Part shown: piece after piece, positions 22,479 to 29,985 of the stretch
Position numbering within the stretch: the stretch's first letter is position 1
Layout of the letters: each line of letters opens with the position of its first letter
DNA from: Kaftiobacterium sp035693805
Lineage (GTDB): Bacteria; Sysuimicrobiota; Sysuimicrobiia; Sysuimicrobiales; Kaftiobacteriaceae
Direction: 5' to 3'
DNA length: 29,985 nt
NCBI GenBank assembly: GCA_035693805.1
Contig: DASSGA010000045.1
Location: 1 to 29,985 of the forward strand
Notes under the pieces: generated by a model
Databases searched by the model: none
Told to the model about the DNA's origin: nothing
The model's input: the letters and a program-made list of their open reading frames with translations, nothing else
Made by a program: the position numbers and the translations under genes

Positions 22479-23303
22479 ATGCGGCGGCACCGCAAGACGG
22501 TCGACCTGTTCGTGGAAATCGCGACGGGAGCCATTGTGCTCCTTTTTCTGTTTCCGGTGTTGTATCTCATCCTCACCTCGCTGAAGACTCAGGTCGATGC
22601 CTTCCAGTATCCGCCCGTGTGGATCTTTCGCCCGACATTCAGCAACTACCGGGAAGTGTTCGACCTCTACCCGTTCGGCCACTTCCTGGTGAACAGCCTG
22701 ATCGTGGCCAGCGCGAGCACGGTGGCCGCCGTCGCGCTCGGTGCGATGGCGGCCTATGCGCTCGCCAGGTTCTCGTTCCGCCGCAGCAAGGACGTCGCGT
22801 TCTGGATTCTCTCCATCCGCATGACCCCGCCGGTGGCCGCCATCATTCCCATCTTCATCCTGATGCGGATGCTGGGCCTGCTCGACAGCTGGGCCAGTCT
22901 TGTGATCGCGTACTCCACGATGAACCTGCCTTTCGCCACGTGGCTGCTGCGGGGGTTCTTCAGCGAGATCCCCCGCGAACTGGACGAGAGCGCGCTGGTG
23001 GATGGCTGTTCCTGGTTCTCGGCGTTTCGGCGCATCGCGCTGCCCCTCGCGGCGCCTGGGCTGGTGGTGACGGCGATCTTCGTCTTCATCTTCTCCTGGA
23101 ACGAGTTTCTCTTCGCGCTCATCCTCACCGCGACCAAGGCACAGACCCTCCCGGTGGCCGTGACGGGGTTCATCCGGGAGACCGGCATCATGTGGGGGCA
23201 CATGGCGGCGGCGGGAGTGATCATCATGACACCGATGGTGATGTTCTCGCTGGCGGTCCAGCGCTACATGGTGCGGGGGCTGACGATGGGCGCGATCAAG
23301 TAA
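22479..23303 (+). CDS. ABC sugar transporter permease, MalG-like
   Basis: The 274-residue product is the second membrane subunit. It starts with MRRHRKTVDL and has a first segment at about 14-33 (IATGAIVLLFLFPVLYLILT), followed by PPVWIFRPTFSNYREVF as is typical of the MalG family. The EAA loop is at about 170-189 (ESALVDGCSWFSAFRRIALP) and WNEFLFALILT is the family signature later on. It starts 3 nt after the previous stop. There is no ATPase gene in the cluster up to the right edge, so a shared MsmK/UgpC-like ATPase elsewhere is likely. Confidence 0.94.
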   Translation: MRRHRKTVDLFVEIATGAIVLLFLFPVLYLILTSLKTQVDAFQYPPVWIFRPTFSNYREVFDLYPFGHFLVNSLIVASASTVAAVALGAMAAYALARFSFRRSKDVAFWILSIRMTPPVAAIIPIFILMRMLGLLDSWASLVIAYSTMNLPFATWLLRGFFSEIPRELDESALVDGCSWFSAFRRIALPLAAPGLVVTAIFVFIFSWNEFLFALILTATKAQTLPVAVTGFIRETGIMWGHMAAAGVIIMTPMVMFSLAVQRYMVRGLTMGAIK

Positions 23304-23316
23304 GAAGGAGGGCGTG

Positions 23317-24174
23317 ATGCATTACGCGGTGAGCAACTGGATCTATGGGGCAGAGCCGCTGGAAGGCACCTGCGCCCGTCTGGCGCGGTTGGGGTTCGAC
23401 GGCATCGAGTTGCGGGGAGAGCCGACGGTGTACGATCGGCCGCACCTGCGCCTCCTGCTGGACGAATACCGTCTGGCCGTGCCCAGCATCTGCGGGATGT
23501 ATCCTGGTCCGGACGCCCGGCGAGACCTTTCCCACCCTCGTCCCGCCGAACGCCAGGCCGCGATCGACTACGTCCGATCGTGCATCGATCTTGCCCACGA
23601 CGTGGGGGCCGGGGTCGTCATTGTGACCCCGAACCCGGTGGGGAAGACGCAGCCGCTCGCCGCGCCCTCTGATGAGTGGGCGTGGGCGCTGGAAGCAGTT
23701 CGACGTGCCGCCGAGGCCGCCGAGGGGAGCGGTGCTCGCCTGGCGATCGAGCCCATCAATCGGTATGAGACGTACCTGATCAACTCGCTGGCGCAGGGGC
23801 TGGCATTCGTGCGCGCGGTCGGTCATCCACAGGTGGCGGTGATGCTTGACACGTTTCACGCGAACATCGAGGACCCTGACATCGCCGACGCTGCTCGAGC
23901 CGCGGGCCCGCACCTCGCCCACGTGCACGTGGCGGACAGCAATCGGCAGGGGGTGGGCCGCGGCCACATCGATTTCCGACGCCTCCTCCACGCCCTCGTC
24001 GAGATCGGCTACGAGGGTGCGCTGGCGCTCGAACCGCTTCCGCCACTGGCCAATCCGTATGAGGCGATGGCCGGACACGGCGGCGGGCCGGTCGCGGAGC
24101 AGTTTGCGCAGGAGAGCCTGGCCCTGCTGCGGCTGTATGAGCGGACGGCGCACCCGGCCCGGGGGAGCCTGTAG
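23317..24174 (+). CDS. Sugar isomerase/epimerase TIM barrel, ketose 3-epimerase-like
   Basis: The 285-residue product belongs to the xylose-isomerase-like TIM barrel family. Metal-binding residues typical of D-tagatose/D-allulose 3-epimerases are visible: Glu145 in AIEPINRYE, Asp178 in MLDTFHANIED, His204 in HVHVADSNR and Glu239 in ALEPLPP, with Arg215 in the VGRGHIDF segment. Related members include IolE/IolI-type and hydroxypyruvate isomerase-like enzymes, so exact activity is uncertain. I chose ATG 23317 since AAGGAGG ends 5 nt before it; the GTG at 23314 is too near. The stop TAG and the next GTG share a base. In the cluster it would convert one ketose to another before phosphorylation. 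Confidence 0.88.
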   Translation: MHYAVSNWIYGAEPLEGTCARLARLGFDGIELRGEPTVYDRPHLRLLLDEYRLAVPSICGMYPGPDARRDLSHPRPAERQAAIDYVRSCIDLAHDVGAGVVIVTPNPVGKTQPLAAPSDEWAWALEAVRRAAEAAEGSGARLAIEPINRYETYLINSLAQGLAFVRAVGHPQVAVMLDTFHANIEDPDIADAARAAGPHLAHVHVADSNRQGVGRGHIDFRRLLHALVEIGYEGALALEPLPPLANPYEAMAGHGGGPVAEQFAQESLALLRLYERTAHPARGSL

Positions 24175-25145
24175 TGCCCGAGGTCCTGGTTGCCGGGGAG
24201 GCGCTGGTGGAAATCATGCGGCCCGCCGCGGGACAGCCGCTGGATGAGCCGGGGCCGTTCGAGGGCCCCTTCCCGAGCGGCGCGCCCGCAATCTGTGCCG
24301 ACGCGGTTGGGCGACTGGGGCGGTTCGCCGGGTTCATCAGTGCCGTCGGTGCGGACGACTTCGGCCGGTGCATCATCCGCCGTCTGGCCGCCTCCGGGGT
24401 GGATCTCACGTACGTGCGAGCCGTCCCGCAGACGACGGCGATGGCGTTCGTCACGTACCGTGTGGACGGCTCCCGGCAGTTCCTGTTCCATCTCCGAGGG
24501 AGCGCTGCGGAGGCTCTGGACCCTGATGCAGCCGACGCCCGCTACCTGCAGGATGTCGCGTACGTGCACCTCTCCGGCTCCACGCTGGCGATTTCTGCGG
24601 GAGTGCGGGCGGCCTGTCTCCGCCTGGTGGACCGTGTCCGCGCCCTCGGCGGCCGCCTGAGCTTCGATCCCAACTTCCGTCCTGAACTGCTCCCGATCGA
24701 GGTCGCGTGCGTCGCGTTCACCCCGTTCGTGGAGCGGGCGGCGATCCTGTTCCCGAGCGGACAGGAGGCCTGCTGGCTGACCGGCACCTCGTCCCCGGAG
24801 GCCGGCTGCCGGATGCTGCTGGAACGCGGCCCGGCGATTGTCGCGCTCAAGCAGGGAGCGCAGGGGGCAACCGCGTTCACGCCCGCGGGCATGGTGCACG
24901 TGCCTGGAGAGGTGGTGGATGAGGTCGATCCGACCGGAGCCGGGGACTGTTTTGCGGCGGCGATGCTCGTGGCGCTGCTGGAGGGAGCGGACACGGAGCA
25001 GGCATTGACCATGGCGAACGCGGCGGGCGCCCTGGCGGTCACGCGGCGTGGGCCCATGGAGGGTACGCCCACCCGCCAGACGCTCGGGGAATTTCTGGCC
25101 CGCCGAAGTGTCCGGACACCGCAGTCGAGGAGGAGAGGCTCATGA
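24174..25145 (+). CDS. PfkB-family carbohydrate kinase, tagatose-kinase-like
   Basis: The 323-residue product phosphorylates a sugar with ATP. Family signs are FPSGAPAICADAVGRLGRF near the N-terminus, SFDPNFRPEL (163-172) and the C-terminal signature DPTGAGDCFAAA at 252-263, with Asp258 as probable catalytic base. The ending TRRGPMEGTPTR resembles putative tagatose or ketohexose kinases. It starts with GTG 24174, sharing one base with the epimerase stop, and overlaps the next gene by 4 nt (ATGA). The epimerase neighbour suggests a ketohexose or ketopentose substrate, but fructose, tagatose or another sugar cannot be told apart here. Confidence 0.9.
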   Translation: MPEVLVAGEALVEIMRPAAGQPLDEPGPFEGPFPSGAPAICADAVGRLGRFAGFISAVGADDFGRCIIRRLAASGVDLTYVRAVPQTTAMAFVTYRVDGSRQFLFHLRGSAAEALDPDAADARYLQDVAYVHLSGSTLAISAGVRAACLRLVDRVRALGGRLSFDPNFRPELLPIEVACVAFTPFVERAAILFPSGQEACWLTGTSSPEAGCRMLLERGPAIVALKQGAQGATAFTPAGMVHVPGEVVDEVDPTGAGDCFAAAMLVALLEGADTEQALTMANAAGALAVTRRGPMEGTPTRQTLGEFLARRSVRTPQSRRRGS

Positions 25146-25891
25146 GGCTCAAGGAGAAGGTGGCCATCATCACCGGAGGCGCGTCCGGCATCGGGCGGTC
25201 CACCGCCGAGCTATTTGCGGATGAGGGTGCACGTGTGGTGGTCGCGGACATGGACGACGTGCAGGGGCAGGCGGTGATGGACGCCCTGCGCCGGCGGGAG
25301 GTCGAGGCGCAGTTCGTACACACCGATGTCCGCCGCGCCGCCGATGCCGAGCGCCTGGTGGCCCGGACGGTTGAGCGATTCGGCCGTGTGGACGTGCTGG
25401 TGAACAACGCCGGCGTGAACATCCTGGGTGACGTGGTCGAGGCGACGGAGGATCAGTACGACCTGATGATGGACACGAACGTCCGCGGCACGTTCCTCTG
25501 CACCAAACACACCGTCCCGGTGATGCGCCGACAGGGTGGGGGGACCATCGTCAACGTCGCCTCGGTTGCGGCGGTGGTCGGAGCCCACCGCAACGTCGTG
25601 TACGATGCGAGCAAGGGCGCGGTGCTGAACATGACCCGTGCCCTGGCCGTGGACCACGCCGCGGACGGCATCCGCGTGAACTGCATCTGCCCGGGCCTGG
25701 TCGACACGCCCATGACGCAGCGCTGGCTGGCCGGGCAGGCCCATCCGGACGAGATCCGCCGGTACGGACTGCTGCAGCGGCCGGCCCGGCCGGAGGAGAT
25801 TGCGCAGGGCATCTTGTTTCTGGCCAGCGACATGTCGTCCTACATGACCGGTGGCTACGTGGCTGTGGACGGCGGATTCCTCGCGGTGTAG
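25142..25891 (+). CDS. Short-chain dehydrogenase/reductase (SDR)
   Basis: This 249-residue classical SDR oxidises or reduces an alcohol or sugar with NAD(P). The cofactor motif TGGASGIG is at residues 11-18, the acidic VADMDD at about 34-39 favours NAD, NNAG is at 88-91, and the catalytic tetrad is Asn113, Ser141, Tyr154 and Lys158. CPGLVDTPM follows. ATG 25142 overlaps the kinase stop. Members of this type include sorbitol and other polyol dehydrogenases, gluconate dehydrogenases and KduD (2-dehydro-3-deoxygluconate dehydrogenase). In context, oxidation of a polyol to a ketose, or of a sugar acid, is likely. The substrate is not determined. Confidence 0.93.
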   Translation: MRLKEKVAIITGGASGIGRSTAELFADEGARVVVADMDDVQGQAVMDALRRREVEAQFVHTDVRRAADAERLVARTVERFGRVDVLVNNAGVNILGDVVEATEDQYDLMMDTNVRGTFLCTKHTVPVMRRQGGGTIVNVASVAAVVGAHRNVVYDASKGAVLNMTRALAVDHAADGIRVNCICPGLVDTPMTQRWLAGQAHPDEIRRYGLLQRPARPEEIAQGILFLASDMSSYMTGGYVAVDGGFLAV

Positions 25892-25894
25892 CGC

Positions 25895-26851
25895 ATGGCC
25901 GCCGGACTGCTGGACTGCGTCACCATCGGCGAATCGATGCTGCGGTTCGATGTCGATCCGGCCACGTCCCTGGATGACGTCCGCGATCTCCGCGTTTTCG
26001 TCGCCGGCGCAGAATCCAACGTTGCCGTGACCCTCTCGCGGTTGGGCCGAAGGGCAGCCTGGATCTCTCGATTGCCCGATGATCCTCTCGGGCGCCGTGT
26101 GGATCGAGACCTCAGAGCCCACGGCGTAGACACGTCGCGGGTGACCTGGGAGAAGGACGGGCGCCTGGGCTGCTACTACACGCAACTCGCGGTGCCGCCC
26201 CGTACGGCGACGGTGCTCTACGATCGCCGCGGGTCGAGCTTTTCGCGGATCGCCCCCGATGGCGTGGACTGGGAATTCGTGCATGGGGCGCGGGTGCTGC
26301 ACCTGACCGGGATCACCCCGGCGCTGGGGGAGGGTCCTGCGGCGGTGGTCGGGCGCGCGCTGCAGGAGGCCAGAGGGAGTGGGCAGTGGGTGTCCTTTGA
26401 CCTCAACTATCGGGGGAAGCTGTGGTCTGCCGAGCGCGCGCGTGACACTCTGCGGCCGCTGCTCCCGATGTGCGACCTGTTGATCTGCTCACGGCGGGAT
26501 GCCGAGACCGTCTTCGGCCTGAGCGGTTCGCCCGAAGACGTCGGCCGGGACCTCTGGCATCTGGCCCGGAGCAGGTGTCTGGTGCTGACGCTGGGTGGAG
26601 AAGGCGCCGGCGTGTTTGACGGCAAGCGCTGGCTTCCCGTGCCGGCGGTGGCCGCACCGACGGTGGATCCGATCGGGCGCGGCGATGCGTTTGCCGCGGG
26701 CGTCATCTACGGCGTGCTCACCGAGGACAGTGTGGACGCCGGCGTGCGGTTCGGCGTGCGCCTGGCCGCGCTCAAACAGACGTTTCGCGGCGACGTGGCC
26801 TGGGTGACACCGCAGGATCTGCGCGATCGCGACGGAGGGATCGACCGGTGA
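25895..26851 (+). CDS. PfkB-family kinase, 2-keto-3-deoxygluconate kinase-like
   Basis: The 318-residue product carries VFVAGAESNVAVTLSRLGR (34-52) and FDLNYRGKLW (168-177), which is a mark of 2-keto-3-deoxygluconate kinases (KdgK). The catalytic motif is DPIGRGDAFAAG at 258-269, with Asp264; the usual GAGD is GRGD. The reaction would be ATP-dependent phosphorylation of KDG or a similar keto sugar. ATG 25895 comes 3 nt after the SDR stop; the end overlaps the GntR gene (GTGA). A second PfkB kinase two genes upstream is only distantly similar, so the two should have different substrates. If it is KdgK, the partner KDPG aldolase is not in the window. Confidence 0.87.
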   Translation: MAAGLLDCVTIGESMLRFDVDPATSLDDVRDLRVFVAGAESNVAVTLSRLGRRAAWISRLPDDPLGRRVDRDLRAHGVDTSRVTWEKDGRLGCYYTQLAVPPRTATVLYDRRGSSFSRIAPDGVDWEFVHGARVLHLTGITPALGEGPAAVVGRALQEARGSGQWVSFDLNYRGKLWSAERARDTLRPLLPMCDLLICSRRDAETVFGLSGSPEDVGRDLWHLARSRCLVLTLGGEGAGVFDGKRWLPVPAVAAPTVDPIGRGDAFAAGVIYGVLTEDSVDAGVRFGVRLAALKQTFRGDVAWVTPQDLRDRDGGIDR

Positions 26852-27654
26852 CGCACCCCCGACGTACCATGCGGCCGCCGTGGCGCGGGCCCGCGCCGCG
26901 CATCGATCGCGACCTGCCCGTGGCGGCCCACTACCAGCTGCGCGAGCTGTTGCGGGATGCCATCGTGAAGGGATTGTACGCCCCCGACTGCCGGCTTCCG
27001 TCAGAGCATGAGCTCTGTCAAACGTACCAGGTCAGCCGCACCACGGTGCGCCAGGCTGTGGCGGGGTTGGTGCAAGAGGGCCTGCTCTATCCGGTGCAGG
27101 GGAAGGGCACCTTTGTGACACGCGCCAAGATCGAGGAAGGGCTCGCCGCCAGCCTCAGTTTTTTCGATGACATGCGCCAGCGCGGCCTGTCGGTCCACAC
27201 CCAGGTGCTGCGGTTTGAAATCGAGAGGGTGTCCCCAAGCGTGGCGGGGCTGCTGCGGCTCCGACCCGGAGACGCCGTCTGCCTCATCGACCGGCTGCGC
27301 TATGTCGACGAGATGCCGGTCCTCGTCGTGACATCGTATCTGCCGGCCGATCTCGTCCCGCGGCTCAGGCTGTCCGATCTCGTCCACCGGGGCCTTCATC
27401 AAGTCCTGCGCGAGGACTACCGGATCACGCCCGTGCGTGCCGTCCGTTCGTTCGAAGCGCTGCCGGCCGCACCCGACGACGCGAGGCGACTGAGGATTCC
27501 TGAAGGCGCTCCGGTGCAGCACATCGAGAGCGTGGTCTACGACGGCTCGGGGGTCGCTGTGGAGTACTTCGTGGCGCGGCATCGCGGGGACCGCACGAGG
27601 ATTCAGGTCGAGATCGTGCAGCGGCGACTGCACACGGAGGGCCAAGAGTCGTGA
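26848..27654 (+). CDS. GntR-family regulator, HutC subfamily
   Basis: The 268-residue product has an N-terminal winged helix-turn-helix: AHYQLRELLRDAIVKGLY (28-44), LPSEHELCQTYQVSRTTVRQA (50-70) and the wing QGKGTFV (84-90). A C-terminal UTRA ligand domain follows (about 96-262). It probably represses the cluster and is released by a sugar or phosphorylated intermediate. GTG 26848 overlaps the kinase stop, while ATG 26869 would remove the first seven residues. Binding sites are most likely at 19976-19995. Its position in the middle of the operon means it would be co-expressed with its targets. Confidence 0.93.
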   Translation: MTHPRRTMRPPWRGPAPRIDRDLPVAAHYQLRELLRDAIVKGLYAPDCRLPSEHELCQTYQVSRTTVRQAVAGLVQEGLLYPVQGKGTFVTRAKIEEGLAASLSFFDDMRQRGLSVHTQVLRFEIERVSPSVAGLLRLRPGDAVCLIDRLRYVDEMPVLVVTSYLPADLVPRLRLSDLVHRGLHQVLREDYRITPVRAVRSFEALPAAPDDARRLRIPEGAPVQHIESVVYDGSGVAVEYFVARHRGDRTRIQVEIVQRRLHTEGQES

Positions 27655-28052
27655 ACGAAAAGGCGCGGGTCGTTCATCTGCACGAGGTTCAGCCGGAGGG
27701 CGGGGCGCACGCCCTGGTGGCGTTGCTCCGGACGCCGGAGGATCGGGTGCGAAGGGACACCTCGCTCCTCCTCAGACCGGAGCAGACCGGCGGCGGAGCG
27801 ATCACCCTCGGGTACACGGTGGTCTACCCCGGATGCTCAACGCGCGGACACGCCCACAGCGATCGAGAGGAGATCTACGTCATCGTGCGCGGCCGCGGGA
27901 CGGTGATCGTGGGCGATGACACCTTCGAGGTTGGGCCCGACGACGCCGTCTACATTCCTCCGGGGCCGTCACATACGACGCGCAACCCCTCCCCCGCACC
28001 GCTGGAGTACTACTGGATGACCGTGGCGTGCCCACCCAGCCCGCCCCGATGA
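27651..28052 (+). CDS. Small cupin-domain protein
   Basis: The 133-residue product is a single-domain cupin. Motif 1 begins GCSTRGHAHSDREEIYVIVRG (residues 61-81), with His67, His69 and Glu74 as metal ligands, and motif 2 is near PGPSHTTRNPSP with His108 as the fourth ligand. Such small cupins can be sugar isomerases, mutarotase-like or KdgF-like ketonising enzymes, or binding proteins. I cannot assign a specific function. GTG 27651 overlaps the GntR stop, and its own stop overlaps the FGGY kinase start, so it is a fixed part of the operon. Confidence 0.85.
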   Translation: MNEKARVVHLHEVQPEGGAHALVALLRTPEDRVRRDTSLLLRPEQTGGGAITLGYTVVYPGCSTRGHAHSDREEIYVIVRGRGTVIVGDDTFEVGPDDAVYIPPGPSHTTRNPSPAPLEYYWMTVACPPSPPR

Positions 28053-29563
28053 AGCCGGTGCTGCTGGCCGTCGACCTGGGGACCGAGAGCGTTCGCGCCG
28101 CCCTTGTGTCCACGGGGGGGCGGATCGTCCGCAGTGCGCGCCGCGATTACCCGATGCACACCCCCCAGCCGGGGTGGGCGGAACAGGATCCCGCGCAGTG
28201 GTGGGACGCTGCGGCCGCCGCCATCCGCGAGGTACTTGATCGCTCACGCAGCGCCGAGGACGTCGCGGGCATCGGCGTGTGCGGGCAGATGCACGGGCCT
28301 GTGCCGGTTGCTGCCGATGGGTCGGTGCTCGCCGGTCCGGTGCAGCTCTGGTGCGACAAGCGGGCGGCGCCACTCGCCGCTGCCGTGGCGGGCCGAGCGG
28401 ATGGAGGGGCGCTGAGCGTCCTCGCCGCCAACCCACCGACGCCGGCCTGGATGGGATTCAAGATCGCGTGGGAACAGCGTTACCGGTCGGCGCGCCATGC
28501 TCGCGTCTGGAAGTACCTTCCGCCAAAGGACTACCTGAACTTCCGCCTCACGGGGGTCGCGGCGACCGACCACTCCGAAGCGTCGGGGAGTTTCGTCATG
28601 GATGCCGCCCGCCGGAGATGGTCGCCGGCCCTGGCCGATGCCCTGTCCATCGACCTCAGCGTGCTGCCCGATATTCGTGGGCCGGATGAGGTGATCGGTG
28701 TAGTGACCGCAGAGGCTGCGGCAGGCACCGGTCTGCGCGTGGGAACGCCGGTCGTGACGGGAGGCGGAGACATGCTCTGCCTGCTGCTCGGCGCGGCCAT
28801 CACCCGGCCCGGGCTGGCCTGCGACACGACCGGCACCGCTTCGGTGCTGTCTGTCTTCGCGCCACAGCCCATCGCCGACCCGCGCGTGATGAATCTCCAC
28901 CACGTGGTTCCCGGCTGGATCGCGTTTGGGATCTGCGACAGCGGTGGCGGCGCGCTGCACTGGTTCAGGGCGGTGGCCGGCGACACCTACGACGGTCTCG
29001 ACCGGCTGGCCGCGGCCGTCCCGGCGGGCGCGGGGGGCCTGTTCTTCTTCCCGTACCTGCTGGGCCAGCGCACCCTCGGGCCCCCGTACGCACGGGGCGT
29101 GCTCTTCGGACTGACTCCGGGCCACGGCCGGGGAGCGATGGCGAGAGCGATCATGGAAGGCGTGACGCTGGATCTGCGCCGGGCCCTTGAGGTCATCACG
29201 GCCTCCGGGTTGCAGGTCCACGAGATGCGGACCATCGGCGGAGGCGCGCGCAGCGCCGTGTGGTCGAAGATCAAGGCTGAGGTGTACCGTGTGCCGGTGC
29301 GCACATTCGCGGAGTTCGAAGGCGGTGTCGTCGGGGCCGCCATCCTCGCCGGCACCGGGGTGGGCATCTTTGCCGACGCGGCAGGGGCCGCAGAGCGCCT
29401 GACGGCGCCGGGGCCCGAGGTCCAACCGGACCCCGAGCGGGTCGTCCGGTATCAGCGCCAGTATGCGACCTTCGCGCGGCTGCATGACCTGCTGCTGCCG
29501 GGCTTCGATCTACTCGAGGAGCAGGGAAGCGCGAGTGGGGAGCCGGTGCCCGTTCGCGAGTGA
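28049..29563 (+). CDS. FGGY-family carbohydrate kinase, xylulokinase-like
   Basis: The 504-residue product has the ATPase fold of FGGY kinases: N-terminal AVDLGTESVRAALV (7-20), GWAEQDPAQWWDA, GVCGQMHGPV (76-85) and WCDKRA (101-106), as in xylulokinases, then VVTGGGDMLCLLLGAA (235-250), with Asp241 as probable catalytic base. The C-terminal half has FFFPYLLGQRT and RTIGGGARSAVWSKIKAEV. I chose ATG 28049, overlapping the cupin stop; a GTG at 28028 would add seven residues. The substrate may be D-xylulose, L-ribulose or another ketose or polyol. It is the third kinase of the cluster. Confidence 0.92.
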   Translation: MKPVLLAVDLGTESVRAALVSTGGRIVRSARRDYPMHTPQPGWAEQDPAQWWDAAAAAIREVLDRSRSAEDVAGIGVCGQMHGPVPVAADGSVLAGPVQLWCDKRAAPLAAAVAGRADGGALSVLAANPPTPAWMGFKIAWEQRYRSARHARVWKYLPPKDYLNFRLTGVAATDHSEASGSFVMDAARRRWSPALADALSIDLSVLPDIRGPDEVIGVVTAEAAAGTGLRVGTPVVTGGGDMLCLLLGAAITRPGLACDTTGTASVLSVFAPQPIADPRVMNLHHVVPGWIAFGICDSGGGALHWFRAVAGDTYDGLDRLAAAVPAGAGGLFFFPYLLGQRTLGPPYARGVLFGLTPGHGRGAMARAIMEGVTLDLRRALEVITASGLQVHEMRTIGGGARSAVWSKIKAEVYRVPVRTFAEFEGGVVGAAILAGTGVGIFADAAGAAERLTAPGPEVQPDPERVVRYQRQYATFARLHDLLLPGFDLLEEQGSASGEPVPVRE

Positions 29564-29577
29564 GAGGGGAGATCGGG

Positions 29578-29985
29578 ATGGAACAGACCCCAATGCTGAT
29601 TGATGGTCTGCGCACCGGCGCCTCGTCAGAGGGCTGGATCCCCGTGATCGATCCGGCCACCGAGGAGCCCATCGCGGAAGTCCCGCGGGGGATGCCGGAC
29701 GATGTCGATGCCGCCGTGAGGGCGGCAGACGCCGCGTTCCCGGCGTGGAGTCGAACGGCGCCGGCCGAGCGAGGGGCGGTGTTGCACCGGGCGGCCGCGC
29801 GGGTCAGAGCGCGAGCCGAGGCCCTTGCGCTGCTGCTCACCAGCGAGCAGGGCAAGCCACTGGACGAAGCACGGAAGGAGATCGGTGAGGTCGTGCGTAC
29901 CTTCGAGTACTACGCGGGCGCCGCCACCACGGTGCTTGGTGAGATCGCGCCCACCGATGCGACATCGACGAAGAGTCTGGTCTTC
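29578..29985 (+). CDS. NAD(P)-dependent aldehyde dehydrogenase, 3'-truncated by window edge
   Basis: The visible 136 residues are the N-terminal part of an aldehyde dehydrogenase of about 480 residues: IDGLRT, VIDPATEEPIAEVPRGMPDDVDAAVRAADAAF, WSRTAPAERGAVLHRAA and TSEQGKPLDEARKEI, then FEYYAG. These match succinate semialdehyde or sugar-aldehyde dehydrogenases. The catalytic Cys and Glu lie beyond the window. GAGAGGGGAGA precedes ATG 29578, 14 nt after the FGGY kinase stop. It may oxidise an aldehyde such as glycolaldehyde or a semialdehyde from sugar breakdown. Confidence 0.93.
   Translation, partial: MEQTPMLIDGLRTGASSEGWIPVIDPATEEPIAEVPRGMPDDVDAAVRAADAAFPAWSRTAPAERGAVLHRAAARVRARAEALALLLTSEQGKPLDEARKEIGEVVRTFEYYAGAATTVLGEIAPTDATSTKSLVF

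Noticed and set aside
21471..23201. 576-codon reverse-strand open frame opposite the two permeases
   Set aside because: Product is low-complexity with no recognisable domain, and the + strand encodes clear membrane proteins.

Overview
The window is GC-rich bacterial chromosome (no introns, tight gene spacing, GGAGG-type ribosome binding sites, frequent GTG starts). It carries the end of the str operon region (tuf), the complete S10-spc-alpha ribosomal protein supercluster, an energy-coupling-factor (ECF) transporter module with truA, one tRNA gene, and an accessory sugar/polyol uptake and catabolism cluster that runs off the right edge. Gene order, zinc-ribbon S14, Cys4-type L24 and L36, and the adk-map-infA-rpmJ insertion between secY and rpsM fit a Gram-positive-like or other Terrabacteria-type lineage (for example Chloroflexota, Armatimonadota or a related uncultured phylum). 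I cannot name the organism from sequence alone, and the GC content plus the lineage-specific protein tails suggest a poorly sampled group.

Layout. 1-1095: 3' part of tuf. 1100-11665: rpsJ, rplC, rplD, rplW, rplB, rpsS, rplV, rpsC, rplP, rpmC, rpsQ, rplN, rplX, rplE, rpsZ-type S14, rpsH, rplF, rplR, rpsE, rplO, secY, all on the + strand with gaps of at most 40 nt or short overlaps. rpmD (uL30) is absent from its usual place between rpsE and rplO. 11662-13098: adk and map. A sigma70-like promoter at 13104-13132 restarts transcription for infA, rpmJ, rpsM, rpsK, rpsD, rpoA and rplQ (13177-16357), which end at a strong intrinsic terminator (16397-16424). 16435-19706: ecfA1, ecfA2, ecfT, truA, coupled by overlapping start and stop codons. 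19721-19795: a tRNA with anticodon CAU, driven by an extended -10 promoter whose TG is the stop codon of truA.

19796-20077 is a regulatory region with a candidate terminator, several inverted repeats and a candidate promoter/operator. From 20078 to the right edge lies one + strand cluster: a Tat-type sugar-binding lipoprotein-like ABC binding protein, two CUT1-type permeases (no ATPase gene), a ketose 3-epimerase-like TIM barrel enzyme, a PfkB kinase, an SDR dehydrogenase, a second PfkB kinase of the 2-keto-3-deoxygluconate kinase type, a GntR/HutC regulator, a cupin, an FGGY (xylulokinase-like) kinase and a truncated aldehyde dehydrogenase. Most of these genes overlap by 1-4 nt, so they are probably one translationally coupled operon controlled by the embedded GntR regulator. 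The likely logic is import of a ketose, polyol or sugar acid, oxidation and/or epimerisation, then phosphorylation; the true substrate is not known.

Most unusual points: a roughly 115-residue Lys/Pro/Ala-rich N-terminal extension on ribosomal protein uL5; the missing rpmD; a perfect 13-bp stem-loop that holds the first permease's start codon in its loop; a Shine-Dalgarno/terminator/two-codon ORF arrangement before ecfA1; and a three-kinase carbohydrate cluster with no matching textbook operon.
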